From: Streptomyces sp. NK15101
Lineage (GTDB): Bacteria; Actinomycetota; Actinomycetes; Streptomycetales; Streptomycetaceae
Reading direction: 5' to 3'
DNA length: 52,281 bases
Assembly (NCBI RefSeq): GCF_020400725.1
Contig: NZ_JAINVG010000051.1
Location: 1-52,281, forward strand
Under the pieces are notes generated by a model. It was not told the DNA's origin, searched no databases, and saw only the letters and a list, made by a program, of their open reading frames with translations. Below are positions 17,426 to 26,934 of the stretch, in pieces. The translations under genes and the position numbers were made by a program. How positions within the stretch are numbered: position 1 is the first letter of the stretch; each line of letters opens with the position of its first letter.

Positions 17426-18547
17426 TCAGTCGGACCGGACGGGGGCGCGGAGTTCGACCTCGTACCCGCCCTGGGGGGTGGGTGCGGCGGTGAGGGTGCC
17501 GTGGAGGAGTTCGGCGCGTTCTCTCAGGCCGACGAGGCCGTGGCGGGCGCTGGGCAGGGCGACGGACGGGCGGGTGGGGGCGGTGTTGGTGACGGTGACG
17601 CCGAAGTGGTGCGCGTCGTGCCACAGGCGTACGTCGGCGCGGGCTCCTGGGGCGTGTTTGCGCACGTTGGTGAGGGCTTCTTGGATCGTGCGGTAGACGG
17701 TGCGCTGGGCGGTTGTGCTGATGTCGGCCGGAAGCTCGCCGGTCAGGGTCGTCTCGATGCCGCTGTTGGCGACCAGTTGCCGGAGGCCGGCGAGGGTGGG
17801 CTGGGGGGCGAGTTCGGTCTCCCTGCCGCCGGAGGCGCGGAGCAGGGTGACCATGTGGCGCAGTTCGTCGAGGGTGTCGACGCTCAGGGTGCGGATGGTG
17901 CGGGCGGCCTCGCGGGCGTCGGGGTCCTTGGCGGCCACCTGCAGGGCTCCGGCCTGTACGGCGATGAGGCTGACCTGGTGGGAGACGACGTCGTGCATCT
18001 CGCGTGCCAGCTGGGCCCGTTCCCGGGCGAGGACGGTCTGGGCGTGCAGGGCACGCTCGTGTTCCCGGGCCTCTTCGACCTCGACGAGCTGGAGGGCCAC
18101 GTCGTGCCTGGCCTGGACGAGTTGGCCGAACAGCACGGGGGCGAGGGCCGTGGCCAGCGTGTAGACGAACTGGACGAGCGTCCAGGCCCGGTCGCCGGTG
18201 AAAGCGTCGGACAGCGGCCAGGCGAGGGTCCCCGCCCCCGCGTTCAGCAGGGCGCAGCCCGCCAGCAGCGGGCGGTCGCGGGTGGACGCGGCCAGTGTGT
18301 ACAGGGCGGCGATCGGCGCGACCGCCACGTCCATGAACAGGGTCATGGGCAGCGTCAGCAGGAAGACGGACAGCGGAAAGCGCCTGCGCAGGAACAGCGC
18401 TGCGCAGGCGAGGGTGACGCAGGCCCAGACGAGGGGGGTCCCCTCGTCGTAGAGGTTGATCCAGGCGTCGAGCACGGCGAGCCCGACGAGGCCCGCGTCG
18501 ACCACCCGGGCCGGCACCCGCCGCCACAGCGTCCGGCCCGTGCTCAT
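17426..18547 (-). CDS. NarL/DesK-type sensor histidine kinase
   Basis: A 373-residue membrane kinase. Residues ~15-145 hold four to five membrane segments with little external loop. The dimerisation/phosphoacceptor helix (HisKA_3) has its histidine at H185 (LAREMHDVVSHQVSLI). The ATPase domain shows the N-box (IQEALTNVRKHAPG, 288-301) and the G-box (HGLVGLRERAELL, 336-348). It should phosphorylate the response regulator just upstream. Start and partner stop overlap in ATGA at 18544-18547, so translation is coupled. The signal is unknown; the lack of an extracellular domain suggests sensing in or at the membrane. Confidence 0.93.
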   Translation of the reverse strand: MSTGRTLWRRVPARVVDAGLVGLAVLDAWINLYDEGTPLVWACVTLACAALFLRRRFPLSVFLLTLPMTLFMDVAVAPIAALYTLAASTRDRPLLAGCALLNAGAGTLAWPLSDAFTGDRAWTLVQFVYTLATALAPVLFGQLVQARHDVALQLVEVEEAREHERALHAQTVLARERAQLAREMHDVVSHQVSLIAVQAGALQVAAKDPDAREAARTIRTLSVDTLDELRHMVTLLRASGGRETELAPQPTLAGLRQLVANSGIETTLTGELPADISTTAQRTVYRTIQEALTNVRKHAPGARADVRLWHDAHHFGVTVTNTAPTRPSVALPSARHGLVGLRERAELLHGTLTAAPTPQGGYEVELRAPVRSD

Positions 18548-19224
18548 CGTCCGTCGTCCCGTGCCGCGCGGTCGCCGTTCCCGCTGAGCAGTCCGGCCCG
18601 TTCGGCGAGCAGCGCGGCCTGGACACGGCTGGAGACCCGCAGCTTGGTCAGGATGGAGCTGACGTGGTCCTTGACCGTGCCCGTGCTCAGATGGATGCGG
18701 GCGCCGACGTCGGCGTTGGACAGTCCTTCCGCGACCAGGACGAGGACGTCGCGCTCCCGGTCGCTGAGCAGGTTCACGCGCGCCACGTCCGCGTCCTGGG
18801 GCGCTCCCGCCCCCGGATGGCTGCGCAGCAGCGCGCGGGAGGCCTTCGGCGACATCACCACCCCGCCTGCTGCCAAGGTGCGCACCAGCTGGGCGAGCTG
18901 TTCGGGCTCGGTGTCCTTGAGCAGGAAACCGGCGGCTCCCGAGCGCAGCGCGGTCAGGATGTACTCGTCGGTGTCGAAGGTGGTCAGCATGGCGACGTGC
19001 GGCGGTTCGGGCAGCGTCTGGATCTGCCGCAGGACGGTCAGACCGTCCACGTCCGGCATGCGGATGTCGAGGAGCACGACGTCCGGCCGCTCGCGCCGGA
19101 TCACGTCGGCCGCCCGCGCCCCTTCCGCGGTCGCCACGACCTGGATGCCGTCGGACGCGTTCAGGATCATCTGGAAGCCGGAGCGCACCAGGGCCTCGTC
19201 GTCCACCACCACTACCCGGATCAC
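18544..19224 (-). CDS. NarL/LuxR-type response regulator
   Basis: A 226-residue two-domain regulator. The receiver domain (1-~120) has the acidic pair DDE at 8-10, the phosphorylation site D53 (VVLLDIRMPDVDG), T81/T82 and K104 (LLKDTEPEQL). The C-terminal LuxR helix-turn-helix is complete (LSDRERDVLVLVAEGLSNADV and LSTGTVKDHVSSILTKL). Start is a GTG at 19224. It is the first gene of the two-gene operon with the sensor kinase. Targets are unknown; the ABC exporter at 21863 and the membrane protein at 19685 are nearby candidates only by position. Confidence 0.93.
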   Translation of the reverse strand: MIRVVVVDDEALVRSGFQMILNASDGIQVVATAEGARAADVIRRERPDVVLLDIRMPDVDGLTVLRQIQTLPEPPHVAMLTTFDTDEYILTALRSGAAGFLLKDTEPEQLAQLVRTLAAGGVVMSPKASRALLRSHPGAGAPQDADVARVNLLSDRERDVLVLVAEGLSNADVGARIHLSTGTVKDHVSSILTKLRVSSRVQAALLAERAGLLSGNGDRAARDDGR

Positions 19225-19576
19225 CGGCGTTCCGCCTCACACTTGTCTGATCTGTCCAGCTTCTCGGCGACCCGTACACCCCGCGTCGGGGCGTTCACGT
19301 TCTCGTACGGCGTTCGCCTGCCGTCGACAGTACGTCCGGCAGGGTACGCGGTGGCGCGATCACCGTGGACCGTGGACGCCTGGCGGGCCGGCTCCAGCCG
19401 TTCGGGGGGTGCGCTCCGGCCCGTCGACGGCCCGGCGGCGAGGCTCGGACCCCTCACGGCACGCGCGCCCGGGTGCTGTTCCGCCGGTCGGCGGGGGTGG
19501 CCCCGGCCGGTCGGCGGGGGTGTCACCGAAGCCTGTCGGATGGTCCGCCTCCTGACGGCACCCGGAGATTGTCCGT

Positions 19577-19684
19577 ATGACACAGATACAGCCGCCGCAG
19601 GAGACACCGGCTCCGTAGGAGAAGTCGCTTCCACGGCCCGCAGCCTCGTCCGAGTCCGACGGGAGGGTCGCGGGCGGCCCCTCG
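19577..19684 (+). other. 5' extension of the DUF418-like gene broken by an in-frame amber codon
   Basis: An ATG at 19577 has GGAG nine bases upstream and is exactly in frame with the membrane-protein ATG at 19685. After 13 codons it meets TAG (19616-19618), then stays open through a Pro/Ser-rich stretch to 19685. That stretch looks like the polar N-terminal tail common in this family. The region 19225-19576 before it holds the divergent promoters and shows no other gene. Confidence 0.5.
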
Positions 19685-20833
19685 ATGGGACGCCTGGTCG
19701 GGGTGGATCTGGTCCGCGCACTGGCGGTGTTCGGCATGTACATCGTCCACATCGGCCCGGTGCTGTCGGCCACGGACGGCGTCGGCACCTGGGTCCGGTA
19801 CCTGGCCGACGGGCACTCGTCGGTCCTGTTCGCCACCCTCGCCGGGTTCTCGCTGATGCTGATCGCCGGCCGCCGTGAACCGAAGACCGGCCTGACCGGC
19901 CGACAGGCGAAGGCCCGGATCGCGATCCGCGCCGTGGTCCTGCTCGCGCTGGGCACCGTGCTGGCGATGGAGTACGGGGGCGTGATCATCCTCGGCTTCT
20001 ACGGCGTCTACTTCCTCCTCGCCCTGCCCCTGCTGCGGCTGTCCGCCAAGGCACTGGCGATCACCGCGGCCGGGCTCGCGCTCGTCACGCCCCAGCTGGC
20101 GTTCCTCCTGAACTCGCTGCTCAGCACGTCCGTCCAGCAGACCGTCGACGCCTACGACCCGCTCAAGAAGCTCAGCGAGGTCGGCGTGCTCGACCTGCTG
20201 CTCACCGGCTTCTACCCGACGATCACCTGGATGTCGTTCGTGGTCGCCGGCATGGCGCTGGCCCGCCTCGACCTGTCGGCCGTCGCCGTCCAGCGGCGCC
20301 TGGCCGCGCTCCGCGCCGCCCTGACCGCCGGCGCGTACGGGCTGTCCCTGCTGCTGGCGGGCAAGGACGCGCTGCGCAGCATGGCGGAGGACGGTAAGTC
20401 GTCCGCCGGGTTCGAGAAGGCGTCGTCCTTCGGCAGCGGATCCTTCGAGGCCCCCCGGCGGGCGGCCTCGGAACTGCTGTCCGCCGGACCGCACAGCGGC
20501 ACCACCTTCGACATCATCGGCAGCGTCGGCGTCGCCATCCTCGTGATCGTCGGTGCGACGCTGCTCATGGATCGCCTGCCGCGCCTGCGCAGCCTGGCGA
20601 AGCCGGTCGTCGCCGTGGGCACCATGTCCCTGACGGCCTACGTCGGCCACTTCCTCGCCCAGTCCATGCTCGGCGCATCGGCCGGCGAAAGCACCCAGAC
20701 CTCCTGGATCCCCGTGCTCACGTTCATCCTCGGGGCGATCGTGTTCGCCGCGGCCTGGTCCCGCTTCTTCCGCCGTGGACCGCTGGAGGCTCTCCTCAAC
20801 GCAGCCACCAGGCCGGCGAAGTACATCCGATGA
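19685..20833 (+). CDS. DUF418/DUF1624-type integral membrane protein
   Basis: A 382-residue protein with about ten hydrophobic segments. The opening GRLVGVDLVRALAVFGMYIVHIGP matches the first helix of the DUF418/heparan-N-acetyltransferase-like superfamily, in which a membrane-embedded acyltransferase fold is expected. The late PVVAVGTMSLTAYVGHFLAQ is the equivalent of the family's C-terminal DUF418-type motif. Substrate is unknown. The ATG at 19685 has no visible RBS; the natural start may have been the ATG at 19577, which is cut off by an amber codon. If so, this reading is a truncated or weakly translated form. It is divergent from the two-component operon. Confidence 0.75.
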   Translation: MGRLVGVDLVRALAVFGMYIVHIGPVLSATDGVGTWVRYLADGHSSVLFATLAGFSLMLIAGRREPKTGLTGRQAKARIAIRAVVLLALGTVLAMEYGGVIILGFYGVYFLLALPLLRLSAKALAITAAGLALVTPQLAFLLNSLLSTSVQQTVDAYDPLKKLSEVGVLDLLLTGFYPTITWMSFVVAGMALARLDLSAVAVQRRLAALRAALTAGAYGLSLLLAGKDALRSMAEDGKSSAGFEKASSFGSGSFEAPRRAASELLSAGPHSGTTFDIIGSVGVAILVIVGATLLMDRLPRLRSLAKPVVAVGTMSLTAYVGHFLAQSMLGASAGESTQTSWIPVLTFILGAIVFAAAWSRFFRRGPLEALLNAATRPAKYIR

Positions 20834-21119
20834 CGCCGGGCCATGCCATCGCGGCGAGACTGTGCCGCGGTGGCATGGCCCGACTTCACCGTCGAGGCGG
20901 CCCGGCGCTGCCCTGATACCGGGTCCGTGACCGACTGCCGGTGCCCAGAACGGGGAGCCTCCCATCCCGAAGCGTCCGCGTTTACAGGGAGGTTGAGGGC
21001 AGAGTTCCCCGGCAGCCGGCGGCGTACGACCTGCGCGACGAAGTGCGACGGGAGGTGTCGGCGTTGTCGGACGAGGCGACGACGGCTCTGGCGGCGGGTG
21101 GAACCGCTGTCGTGCAGGC

Positions 21120-21766
21120 CCCCTGCCGCGTGGTGGGAACTGACCGACCCTTACCTGCTCGACCACGCCATCACCCATCTCCTGGCCGCACACCGCACCA
21201 CGGAGGCCGAAGCCCTCGCATGCGACCTGCGCCGGGTCGAAACCCGCCTGCACCACCGGGGCCCGACCGCACCCTGGACGGACTGCGCCCAGGTCCCCAC
21301 GCCCACGGCCGCACAGCGGGCGCGTGACCTCTCCGGCGTCGCGCACCTGCTCGGAGCGACCGAGCCGGCCCACGCGGTGACCGCCATCCTGTACAGCCGG
21401 CTCCGCCCGCTCCCCGTATGGCGCGATCAGGTCGCTGCCCGGGAGGCCCGATGGCCCCACCCCGCCCTCCGTGACCACCGGACGCCGCCCGACCTGCCGC
21501 ACCCTGCTCTCCTGCGTACCCTCACCGGCCACACCGGTACGGTGCACCGCACGGCCGTCGCGCCGGACGGCACGTGGCTCGCCACCGCCGGTGAGGACGG
21601 GACGGTGCGGGTCTGGGACCCGAGGTCGGGACGAGCTGTCAGCATGATGCGCACCGACGGGATCCTGTGCAGCTGCGCGTGGCCCGCCGACGGTCTCGGC
21701 GTCGTCGTCGGCGGTACACGGGGCGTGTACGTCTACGAGTTCCACCGCGGTGGTCCCGGCGGGTGA
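21120..21766 (+). pseudogene. C-terminal remnant of a STAND/NB-ARC WD40 protein
   Basis: This part resembles the helical linker and WD40 front of the large Streptomyces STAND ATPases: DPYLLDHAITHLLAAHRTTE, then ALACDLRRVETRLHHRG, then PALLRTLTGHTGTVHRTAVA. One WD repeat is complete (ending GTVRVWD) and a second is partial before the stop. The NB-ARC nucleotide-binding domain and most WD blades are missing. The frame continues upstream to 20843, but that stretch is Arg/Cys-rich and not coding-like. I read it as a relic formed by deletion at both ends, without function. Confidence 0.7.
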
Positions 21767-21836
21767 TCACGTCTTCCCGGGGTGCCTCGGTGTCCGGCGT
21801 CTGTCCGGCGCCACCCCCGCACCACGGCCGGGCCGA

Positions 21837-21854
21837 CCCCGCCGTGCGGCGGGG
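21837..21854. terminator. short hairpin downstream of the ABC exporter
   Basis: Perfect 7-bp arms (CCCCGCC and GGCGGGG) with a 4-base loop, 8 bases beyond the exporter stop codon and downstream of the convergent WD40 remnant. Confidence 0.5.
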
Positions 21855-21862
21855 CAGGTCCC

Positions 21863-23650
21863 TCACCCGCCGGGGCAGCCGGCCGGGAGCAGGAGCTGGG
21901 TCGCGGCGAGCCGTGCGTACAGCTCGTCCCGGTGCACCAGCTCCTCGTGGGTGCCGATCGCGCGGACCCTGCCGGCGTCCATGACGACGATGCGGTCCGC
22001 GTCCGTCACCGTCGACAGGCGGTGCGCCACCACCAGGACGGTGGTCTCGCGTGCCGTCTCGGCGATGACGTCCCGCAGAGCCAGCTCGTTGACGGCGTCG
22101 AGCTGCGAGGTCGCCTCGTCCAGGAGCAGCAGCCGGGGCCGGCGCAGCAGCGCGCGGGCGATCGCGACGCGCTGGCGCTCGCCGCCGGACAGCTTCGAGC
22201 CGCGGTGCCCGACCAGGGTGTCCAGGCCGTGCGGGAGACGCTCGACGAGGGTGTCGAGCCCGGTCCGGACGAGGACGGCGCGGATGTCGTCGTCCGTCGC
22301 GTCGGGGGCGCTGAAGACCAGGTTCTCCCGCAGCGTGCCGGCCAGCACGGGCGCGTCCTGCTCGACGTACCCGATGGCGGACCGCAACTCGGACGGGGGC
22401 CACTGGCGTACGTCCTTGCCGTCGATCAGGACGCGGCCGCCGGTCGTCTCGTAGAACCGCTCGATGAGCGAGAAGACCGTCGACTTGCCCGCTCCCGAAG
22501 GCCCGACGAAGGCCGTCATCCCGGCGCCCGGCACCTCGAAGTCCACCTGCTGGTGGATGCGGGGCAGCCCTGGCCCGTAGCGGAAGGACACGTCCTCGAA
22601 GCGGACCGACGCCGGACGCCCCTCGGTCCGCACCGGCTCCCGCGTGGCCGGCGGCTCCGCCGGCAGGCGGTCCACCTCCTCGATCCGGGAGATCGCGGCC
22701 GCGCCCTCCTGGTACGCGGAGGCGGCCTCGACCAGCTTGTACACCGGCTCCATCAGGTAGAACAGGTACAGCAGGAAGGCGATGAGGGTGGAGACGGGGA
22801 TGTCCCCGGACGCCACCCGCGCCCCGCCGGCCGCGAGCACCACGAGGAACGCCAGCTCGACGGCGAGGTTGTCCGCCGTTCCCAGCAGGGCCTCCCACTT
22901 CGCGCCGCGCACGCCGTGGCGCCACGCCCGCCGGGCCGACGCCTCGACGCGGGCGGTCTCCCGCTCCTCCGCGCCGGACGCCTTCACCGTGCGGAACGCG
23001 CCGAAGGCCCGCTCCAGGCCGGTGGACATCTCCCCGACCGCCTCCTGCGAGCGCTCGGCGGCCTGCCCGATCCTCGGCATGACCAGGGCGGCACCCGCGC
23101 CGACGACCGCGACCACGGCGAGCGTGACGCCGAGCAGGACGGCGTCCAGGAAGGCCATCACCACGACCGCCGCGATCAGCGTGACCGTCCCGGTCGCGGC
23201 GTTGACCACCGCCTGGGTGCTGACCGCCCGCAGCAGCGTGGTGTCGGAGGTCACCCGTGACATCAGATCGCCCGGCTGCATCCGGTCCACCGCCGCGAGC
23301 CGCAGCCGCAGCATCCGGCCGATCAGGCTGCGGCGAGCGGCCAGGACCACCGACTCGGCCGTCCGCTCCAGCACATAGGCGCCGAACGCCTCGGCCACCG
23401 TGCTCAGCAGCACCAGCACGGTCAGGGCCAGCAGGACGGTGCCGATCGTGCCGCCGGCCGAGAGCCGGTCGACCAGCGCCTTCGTGGCGAGCGGCTGGAG
23501 CAGCCCTCCGGCGGCCCCTGCCAACGCCAGCAGCAGGCCGAGTACGACGGCCCACCGGTGCGGGCGGACGTACCCGTACAGCGCCTTGAGCGTCTCGCGG
23601 ACGCGGGGGGACTCGGCACCCGTCGGCTCCGGGGCGGATGCGGTGTTCAC
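21863..23650 (-). CDS. ABC exporter, fused permease and ATPase (MsbA/MDR type)
   Basis: A 595-residue half-transporter that should work as a homodimer. Six membrane helices fill residues ~25-310. The nucleotide-binding domain has Walker A (GPSGAGKST, ~380), Q-loop (GYVEQDAPVLAGTLRENL), signature LSGGERQRVAIARALL (~484), Walker B LLLLDEATS and the switch histidine (VVAHRLST). Length is normal for type IV exporters of drugs, lipids or peptides. The GTG at 23650 is preceded by AGAGGAAT. It stands alone; cargo cannot be told from the sequence. Confidence 0.95.
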   Translation of the reverse strand: MNTASAPEPTGAESPRVRETLKALYGYVRPHRWAVVLGLLLALAGAAGGLLQPLATKALVDRLSAGGTIGTVLLALTVLVLLSTVAEAFGAYVLERTAESVVLAARRSLIGRMLRLRLAAVDRMQPGDLMSRVTSDTTLLRAVSTQAVVNAATGTVTLIAAVVVMAFLDAVLLGVTLAVVAVVGAGAALVMPRIGQAAERSQEAVGEMSTGLERAFGAFRTVKASGAEERETARVEASARRAWRHGVRGAKWEALLGTADNLAVELAFLVVLAAGGARVASGDIPVSTLIAFLLYLFYLMEPVYKLVEAASAYQEGAAAISRIEEVDRLPAEPPATREPVRTEGRPASVRFEDVSFRYGPGLPRIHQQVDFEVPGAGMTAFVGPSGAGKSTVFSLIERFYETTGGRVLIDGKDVRQWPPSELRSAIGYVEQDAPVLAGTLRENLVFSAPDATDDDIRAVLVRTGLDTLVERLPHGLDTLVGHRGSKLSGGERQRVAIARALLRRPRLLLLDEATSQLDAVNELALRDVIAETARETTVLVVAHRLSTVTDADRIVVMDAGRVRAIGTHEELVHRDELYARLAATQLLLPAGCPGG

Positions 23651-24164
23651 AGGATTCCTCTCCTACGGGGTCGGCCGCGCCCCTCGTCGACGGCGTACGG
23701 CATCGGCCCGCACGGGGGCCTCGGGGCTCGGTCAGGGGGCCGGTTCGACGGCCGTCACGGCAAGCATGTGGACGGCGGCATCGCGGAGTTCAGGGCGTAC
23801 GACGACCAGGCAGAGGCCGCTCGCCACCGCCCCATGACGAGGAACTCCCAGAACTCGCTCCTGGGCCTCCCGGTGTCGCGACGACCCACTGCTCCGGCCG
23901 GGGGCCGGAGGACGGCGCCGGGCTCCTTCTCGTGTGCACGGTGTGTCATGCCACCAGCCTGGAAGCCCGGGCGTCCCGTCGGCCATCCGGCGACCGTCGG
24001 GTGCACCCCCGCCAAGTGGCTGGGGCAGTCCGCAAGCGGTGCGACCGGGCGGCCGATGCCGGCGAAGGAGGTGTCGGGGACGACGGAGCCGGATCCGGGC
24101 CCTGCGGCTTCGTCGTGATCGAGGACGACGCGCCGCCTGCGAATCCCGGCGGCTCCACAGCGGA
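23651..24164. other. gap with a possible small decayed gene
   Basis: No intact gene. On the minus strand an ATG near 23949 opens with MTHRAHEKEPGAVLRPPAG and reads to EFWEFLVMG. A neighbouring frame then carries a natural-looking tail (ASGLCLVVVRPELRDAAVHML, ending about 23732). This could be a ~70-residue protein with one frameshift near 23835. I do not recognise it. Confidence 0.25.
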
Positions 24165-24211
24165 AAGCCGCCCTCCCACCGAAAGGTCTCATCGGTCGGG
24201 AAGGGCGGCTT
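24165..24211. terminator. long terminator hairpin after the GH74 gene
   Basis: Outer arms AAGCCGCCCTCCC and GGGAAGGGCGGCTT pair with one bulge, and an inner ACCGA/TCGGT dyad extends the stem. It lies 57 bases downstream of the GH74 stop codon on the minus strand and would end the xylanase-xyloglucanase transcript. Confidence 0.8.
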
Positions 24212-24267
24212 CCATCGCTGATGTCACGTCAGCTCAGGCGCACACGTGCGTCCGCTCAGGCGTCGGG

Positions 24268-26895
24268 TCAGGACGGGTCGCCGTACTGGAGGCCGCGCCC
24301 GTTGGTGCCGACGTACACGCGGCCGAAGGTGTCGGGGTCGCCGGTGACGACGCCGACGCCGCCGATGCCGCCCCACTGGTGGGCGTCGTCGTTGACGCGG
24401 AGCCAGGTGGCGCCCTTGTCGGTGGATCGGAAGACCCCGGTGACGTCCTTGACGGTGCCGATCAGGTACAGGGCCTGGTAGGAGGCGCCGGGGGCGGCCT
24501 TGCCGAAGCCGAGGGCGGAGGCGGACTTCACCGTGGTGAGCGTGGTGAAGGTGCGGCCGCCGTCGGTGGAGTGCAGCAGCCCCTGGCCACCGCCGGCGAT
24601 CCACAGGTCCCCCGCGACGCCGGGGACGGCCTTGAGCCGGCCGTCGGCGGGAAGGCCGGTGGCCCGGGCCGTGAAGGTCGCTCCGCCATCGGTGCTGGCG
24701 TGGAGCGTGCCGCCGGTCAGCGAGTAGAACGTCCTGGCCGAGGAGCGGTCGGCGACGACCACGGCGTCGGTGCCCAGGCCGCCGACCTTCGACCAGCTCG
24801 CCCCCTTGTCGGTCGAGCGGTACGGGACCTGACCCGCCTCGGTCCAGACGATGGTCGAGCCGTCCGCCGCGAGCGCGACACGACCGTCCTGAGCACCGGC
24901 CACCGGCTCCGTCCTGAAGCCGTTCCAGCTGATGCCGCCGTCGGTGGAATAGGCACCGTCCTGTGCGCCGCCACGGCCGACACGGACCATCACCGAGGGG
25001 TCGGACTGGGCGAAGTCGATGTCGGTGCTGTTGGTCATCATCGGGTTGCCCAGCCGCCCGGCGGGCACCTTGGTCAGGTCGTCGTGGCGGAAACCGCCCT
25101 GGTCGCCCATGGCGGTGATGACGGCGGCACCGCCGGGCGGGGCGATCGCGTCCATCAGCGCGGTCTCCTCAAGACCCCGCGCCCCCACGGTCCAGTGGCT
25201 GCTGCCACCGCTGTCGGTGGCGTCGGCGTCCTTGCTGCGCCAGATGCCGTTGCCGGTGCCGTACAGCACGTGCCCGGAGGCGAAGGGGTCGATGGCCAAG
25301 GCGGTCATCCAGTGCCCGGTGTGGGTGCCGATGTACGGAGCGGCCGAGGCGTTCCGTACCGATTTCCCGGCCAGTGCCGTCCACGTCGCGCCGCCGTCGG
25401 TGGTCCGGTAGATCTCGTCCTCGGGCCACCAGCGGTCGAGGGTGGTGACCATCACCGTGGAGGGCTTGCGCGGGTCGACGGCCAGACCGGAGAACCCGTA
25501 GCCGCCCTGTGACGGCGAGACGTTCTTCCACGCCCCGCCGGCCGGCGTGTGCTTCCACACCGAGCCCCCCGTCACGCCGTTGGGTCCGAGCGCGTCGGTG
25601 TACGTCAGGTACAGCGAGCCGTCTCCGGAGAGGACGCCGTGCTGCGGCATCTGGCCGGTGGGCTGCCCGGGGACGGCCTGCCAGGTGCTGCCGCCGTCGG
25701 TGGAGCGGTACAGGGAGGTGGACCTGTCGGCGACGCCGACGTAGACCGTCCTGCTGCCGGCCGGGCCGTACGTCACGAAGGAGATGCCCGCGCCGCTGCT
25801 CGCCCCGTCCTTGACGGGGAACGAGGAGACCTGCCTCCACGTCACGCCGTGGTCGGTGCTGCGCCACAGCCCGTTCTTACGGGTGCCGAGCAGCAGGGTG
25901 CGGTTGTCCGAGGGGTCGATCACGAGCCGTTCGCCCGCCCCGCGGCCGTCCTCGTTGCCGCCCAGCTTGAACGGCAGATCGGTGCGCTGGAAGGTGCGGC
26001 CCCGGTCGGTGGAGCGCAGGATCGCGCCGTTGCCGGCCCAGTCGTTGGTGTAGGTGCCCGTCGCGAGGTAGAGCCGGTCGGGGTCGACGGGGTCGGTGGC
26101 CAGTGCGTCGATGCCCAGCAGGTTCCAGTCCTTCTCGCCGAGCCAGTCGGTCAGCGGGAGCCACTGCTCGGCCGCGCCGTCCCAGCGGTAGGCGCCGCCC
26201 ATGTCGGTGCGCGCGTACAGCAGGTCCTTCTCCCGTGGGTTGAACACCAGCCCGGTGACGTAGCCGCCGCCGACCACCTGGGCGTTCTTCCATGTGTACG
26301 GTCCGGTCCCGGTGGCCGGGGCATCGGCCGTTCTCACCAGTTTCCACTGCTGGTTGGTGCCGCCATGGCCGGGGTACTGGACGACTGCCGCGCCGTCGGC
26401 CGTGGAGCCTCCGGACACGTCCAGGACCTGGCCGCTCCTGCGGGAGGTGAAGGTGACGGCATCGGAACCGCTCACGTCGTCGATCCGCCACTCCTGGGAG
26501 GCGGAGGAGCTGTCGGTCTGCTGCTCGGCGACAGCCGCCCGGGCGGTCGAGTCGCCCGCTATGCCCAGCACCTTGCCGCTGTTGCGGTTCACCAGCTCGT
26601 AGTAGCCGTCCCCGGTGGGGCGCAGTCTCCACTGCTGGTTGGCGGTGTTCTGGTCGGTCCACTGCTGGATGCGGGTGCCGTCGGCGGTGGAGAAGGCGTT
26701 GACGTCGAGCGCCTTGCCGCTGCGCGCGGAGACCAGCTTGTAGTAGGCACCGCCGTCGATCGTCGCGGCCTGCGAGTCGTCCTGCACGAACAGGAAGTAC
26801 GGCACGACGGTGACGGGCACACCGAGCAGCAGGGCGGTGGCGGTCCTGCGACGGCGGTGACGCCCGCGGCGCCCGCCGTTCGTGGGGTTGTTCAT
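24268..26895 (-). CDS. secreted xyloglucanase: ricin-type lectin + GH74
   Basis: An 875-residue exported enzyme. A basic N-terminus with twin-arginine-like residues (GRHRRRRTATALLLG) leads into a hydrophobic signal segment. Residues ~45-188 are a ricin-B/CBM13 trefoil with QQW and QEW repeats. Residues ~200-875 form the GH74 double seven-bladed propeller with many BNR/Asp-box repeats (STDGGSTW and similar). The putative catalytic pair is D231 (RTDMGGAYRW) and D536 (ALAIDPFASGHVLYGTG). It should cut beta-1,4-glucan backbones of xyloglucan outside the cell. It starts 39 bases after the GH10-GH62 gene and is surely in the same operon. A lectin at the N-terminus of GH74 is unusual; C-terminal cellulose-binding modules are commoner. 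Confidence 0.93.
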   Translation of the reverse strand: MNNPTNGGRRGRHRRRRTATALLLGVPVTVVPYFLFVQDDSQAATIDGGAYYKLVSARSGKALDVNAFSTADGTRIQQWTDQNTANQQWRLRPTGDGYYELVNRNSGKVLGIAGDSTARAAVAEQQTDSSSASQEWRIDDVSGSDAVTFTSRRSGQVLDVSGGSTADGAAVVQYPGHGGTNQQWKLVRTADAPATGTGPYTWKNAQVVGGGYVTGLVFNPREKDLLYARTDMGGAYRWDGAAEQWLPLTDWLGEKDWNLLGIDALATDPVDPDRLYLATGTYTNDWAGNGAILRSTDRGRTFQRTDLPFKLGGNEDGRGAGERLVIDPSDNRTLLLGTRKNGLWRSTDHGVTWRQVSSFPVKDGASSGAGISFVTYGPAGSRTVYVGVADRSTSLYRSTDGGSTWQAVPGQPTGQMPQHGVLSGDGSLYLTYTDALGPNGVTGGSVWKHTPAGGAWKNVSPSQGGYGFSGLAVDPRKPSTVMVTTLDRWWPEDEIYRTTDGGATWTALAGKSVRNASAAPYIGTHTGHWMTALAIDPFASGHVLYGTGNGIWRSKDADATDSGGSSHWTVGARGLEETALMDAIAPPGGAAVITAMGDQGGFRHDDLTKVPAGRLGNPMMTNSTDIDFAQSDPSVMVRVGRGGAQDGAYSTDGGISWNGFRTEPVAGAQDGRVALAADGSTIVWTEAGQVPYRSTDKGASWSKVGGLGTDAVVVADRSSARTFYSLTGGTLHASTDGGATFTARATGLPADGRLKAVPGVAGDLWIAGGGQGLLHSTDGGRTFTTLTTVKSASALGFGKAAPGASYQALYLIGTVKDVTGVFRSTDKGATWLRVNDDAHQWGGIGGVGVVTGDPDTFGRVYVGTNGRGLQYGDPS

Positions 26896-26934
26896 GGGGG
26901 GTGTTTCTCCTTGTGCGACCGTGGATCGGGCAGC

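Noticed and set aside
18548..19279. N-terminal extension of the sensor kinase frame over the response regulator
   Set aside because: It is the shadow of the response regulator, which is clearly coded in another frame with all receiver and LuxR motifs. The kinase starts at the ATGA overlap.
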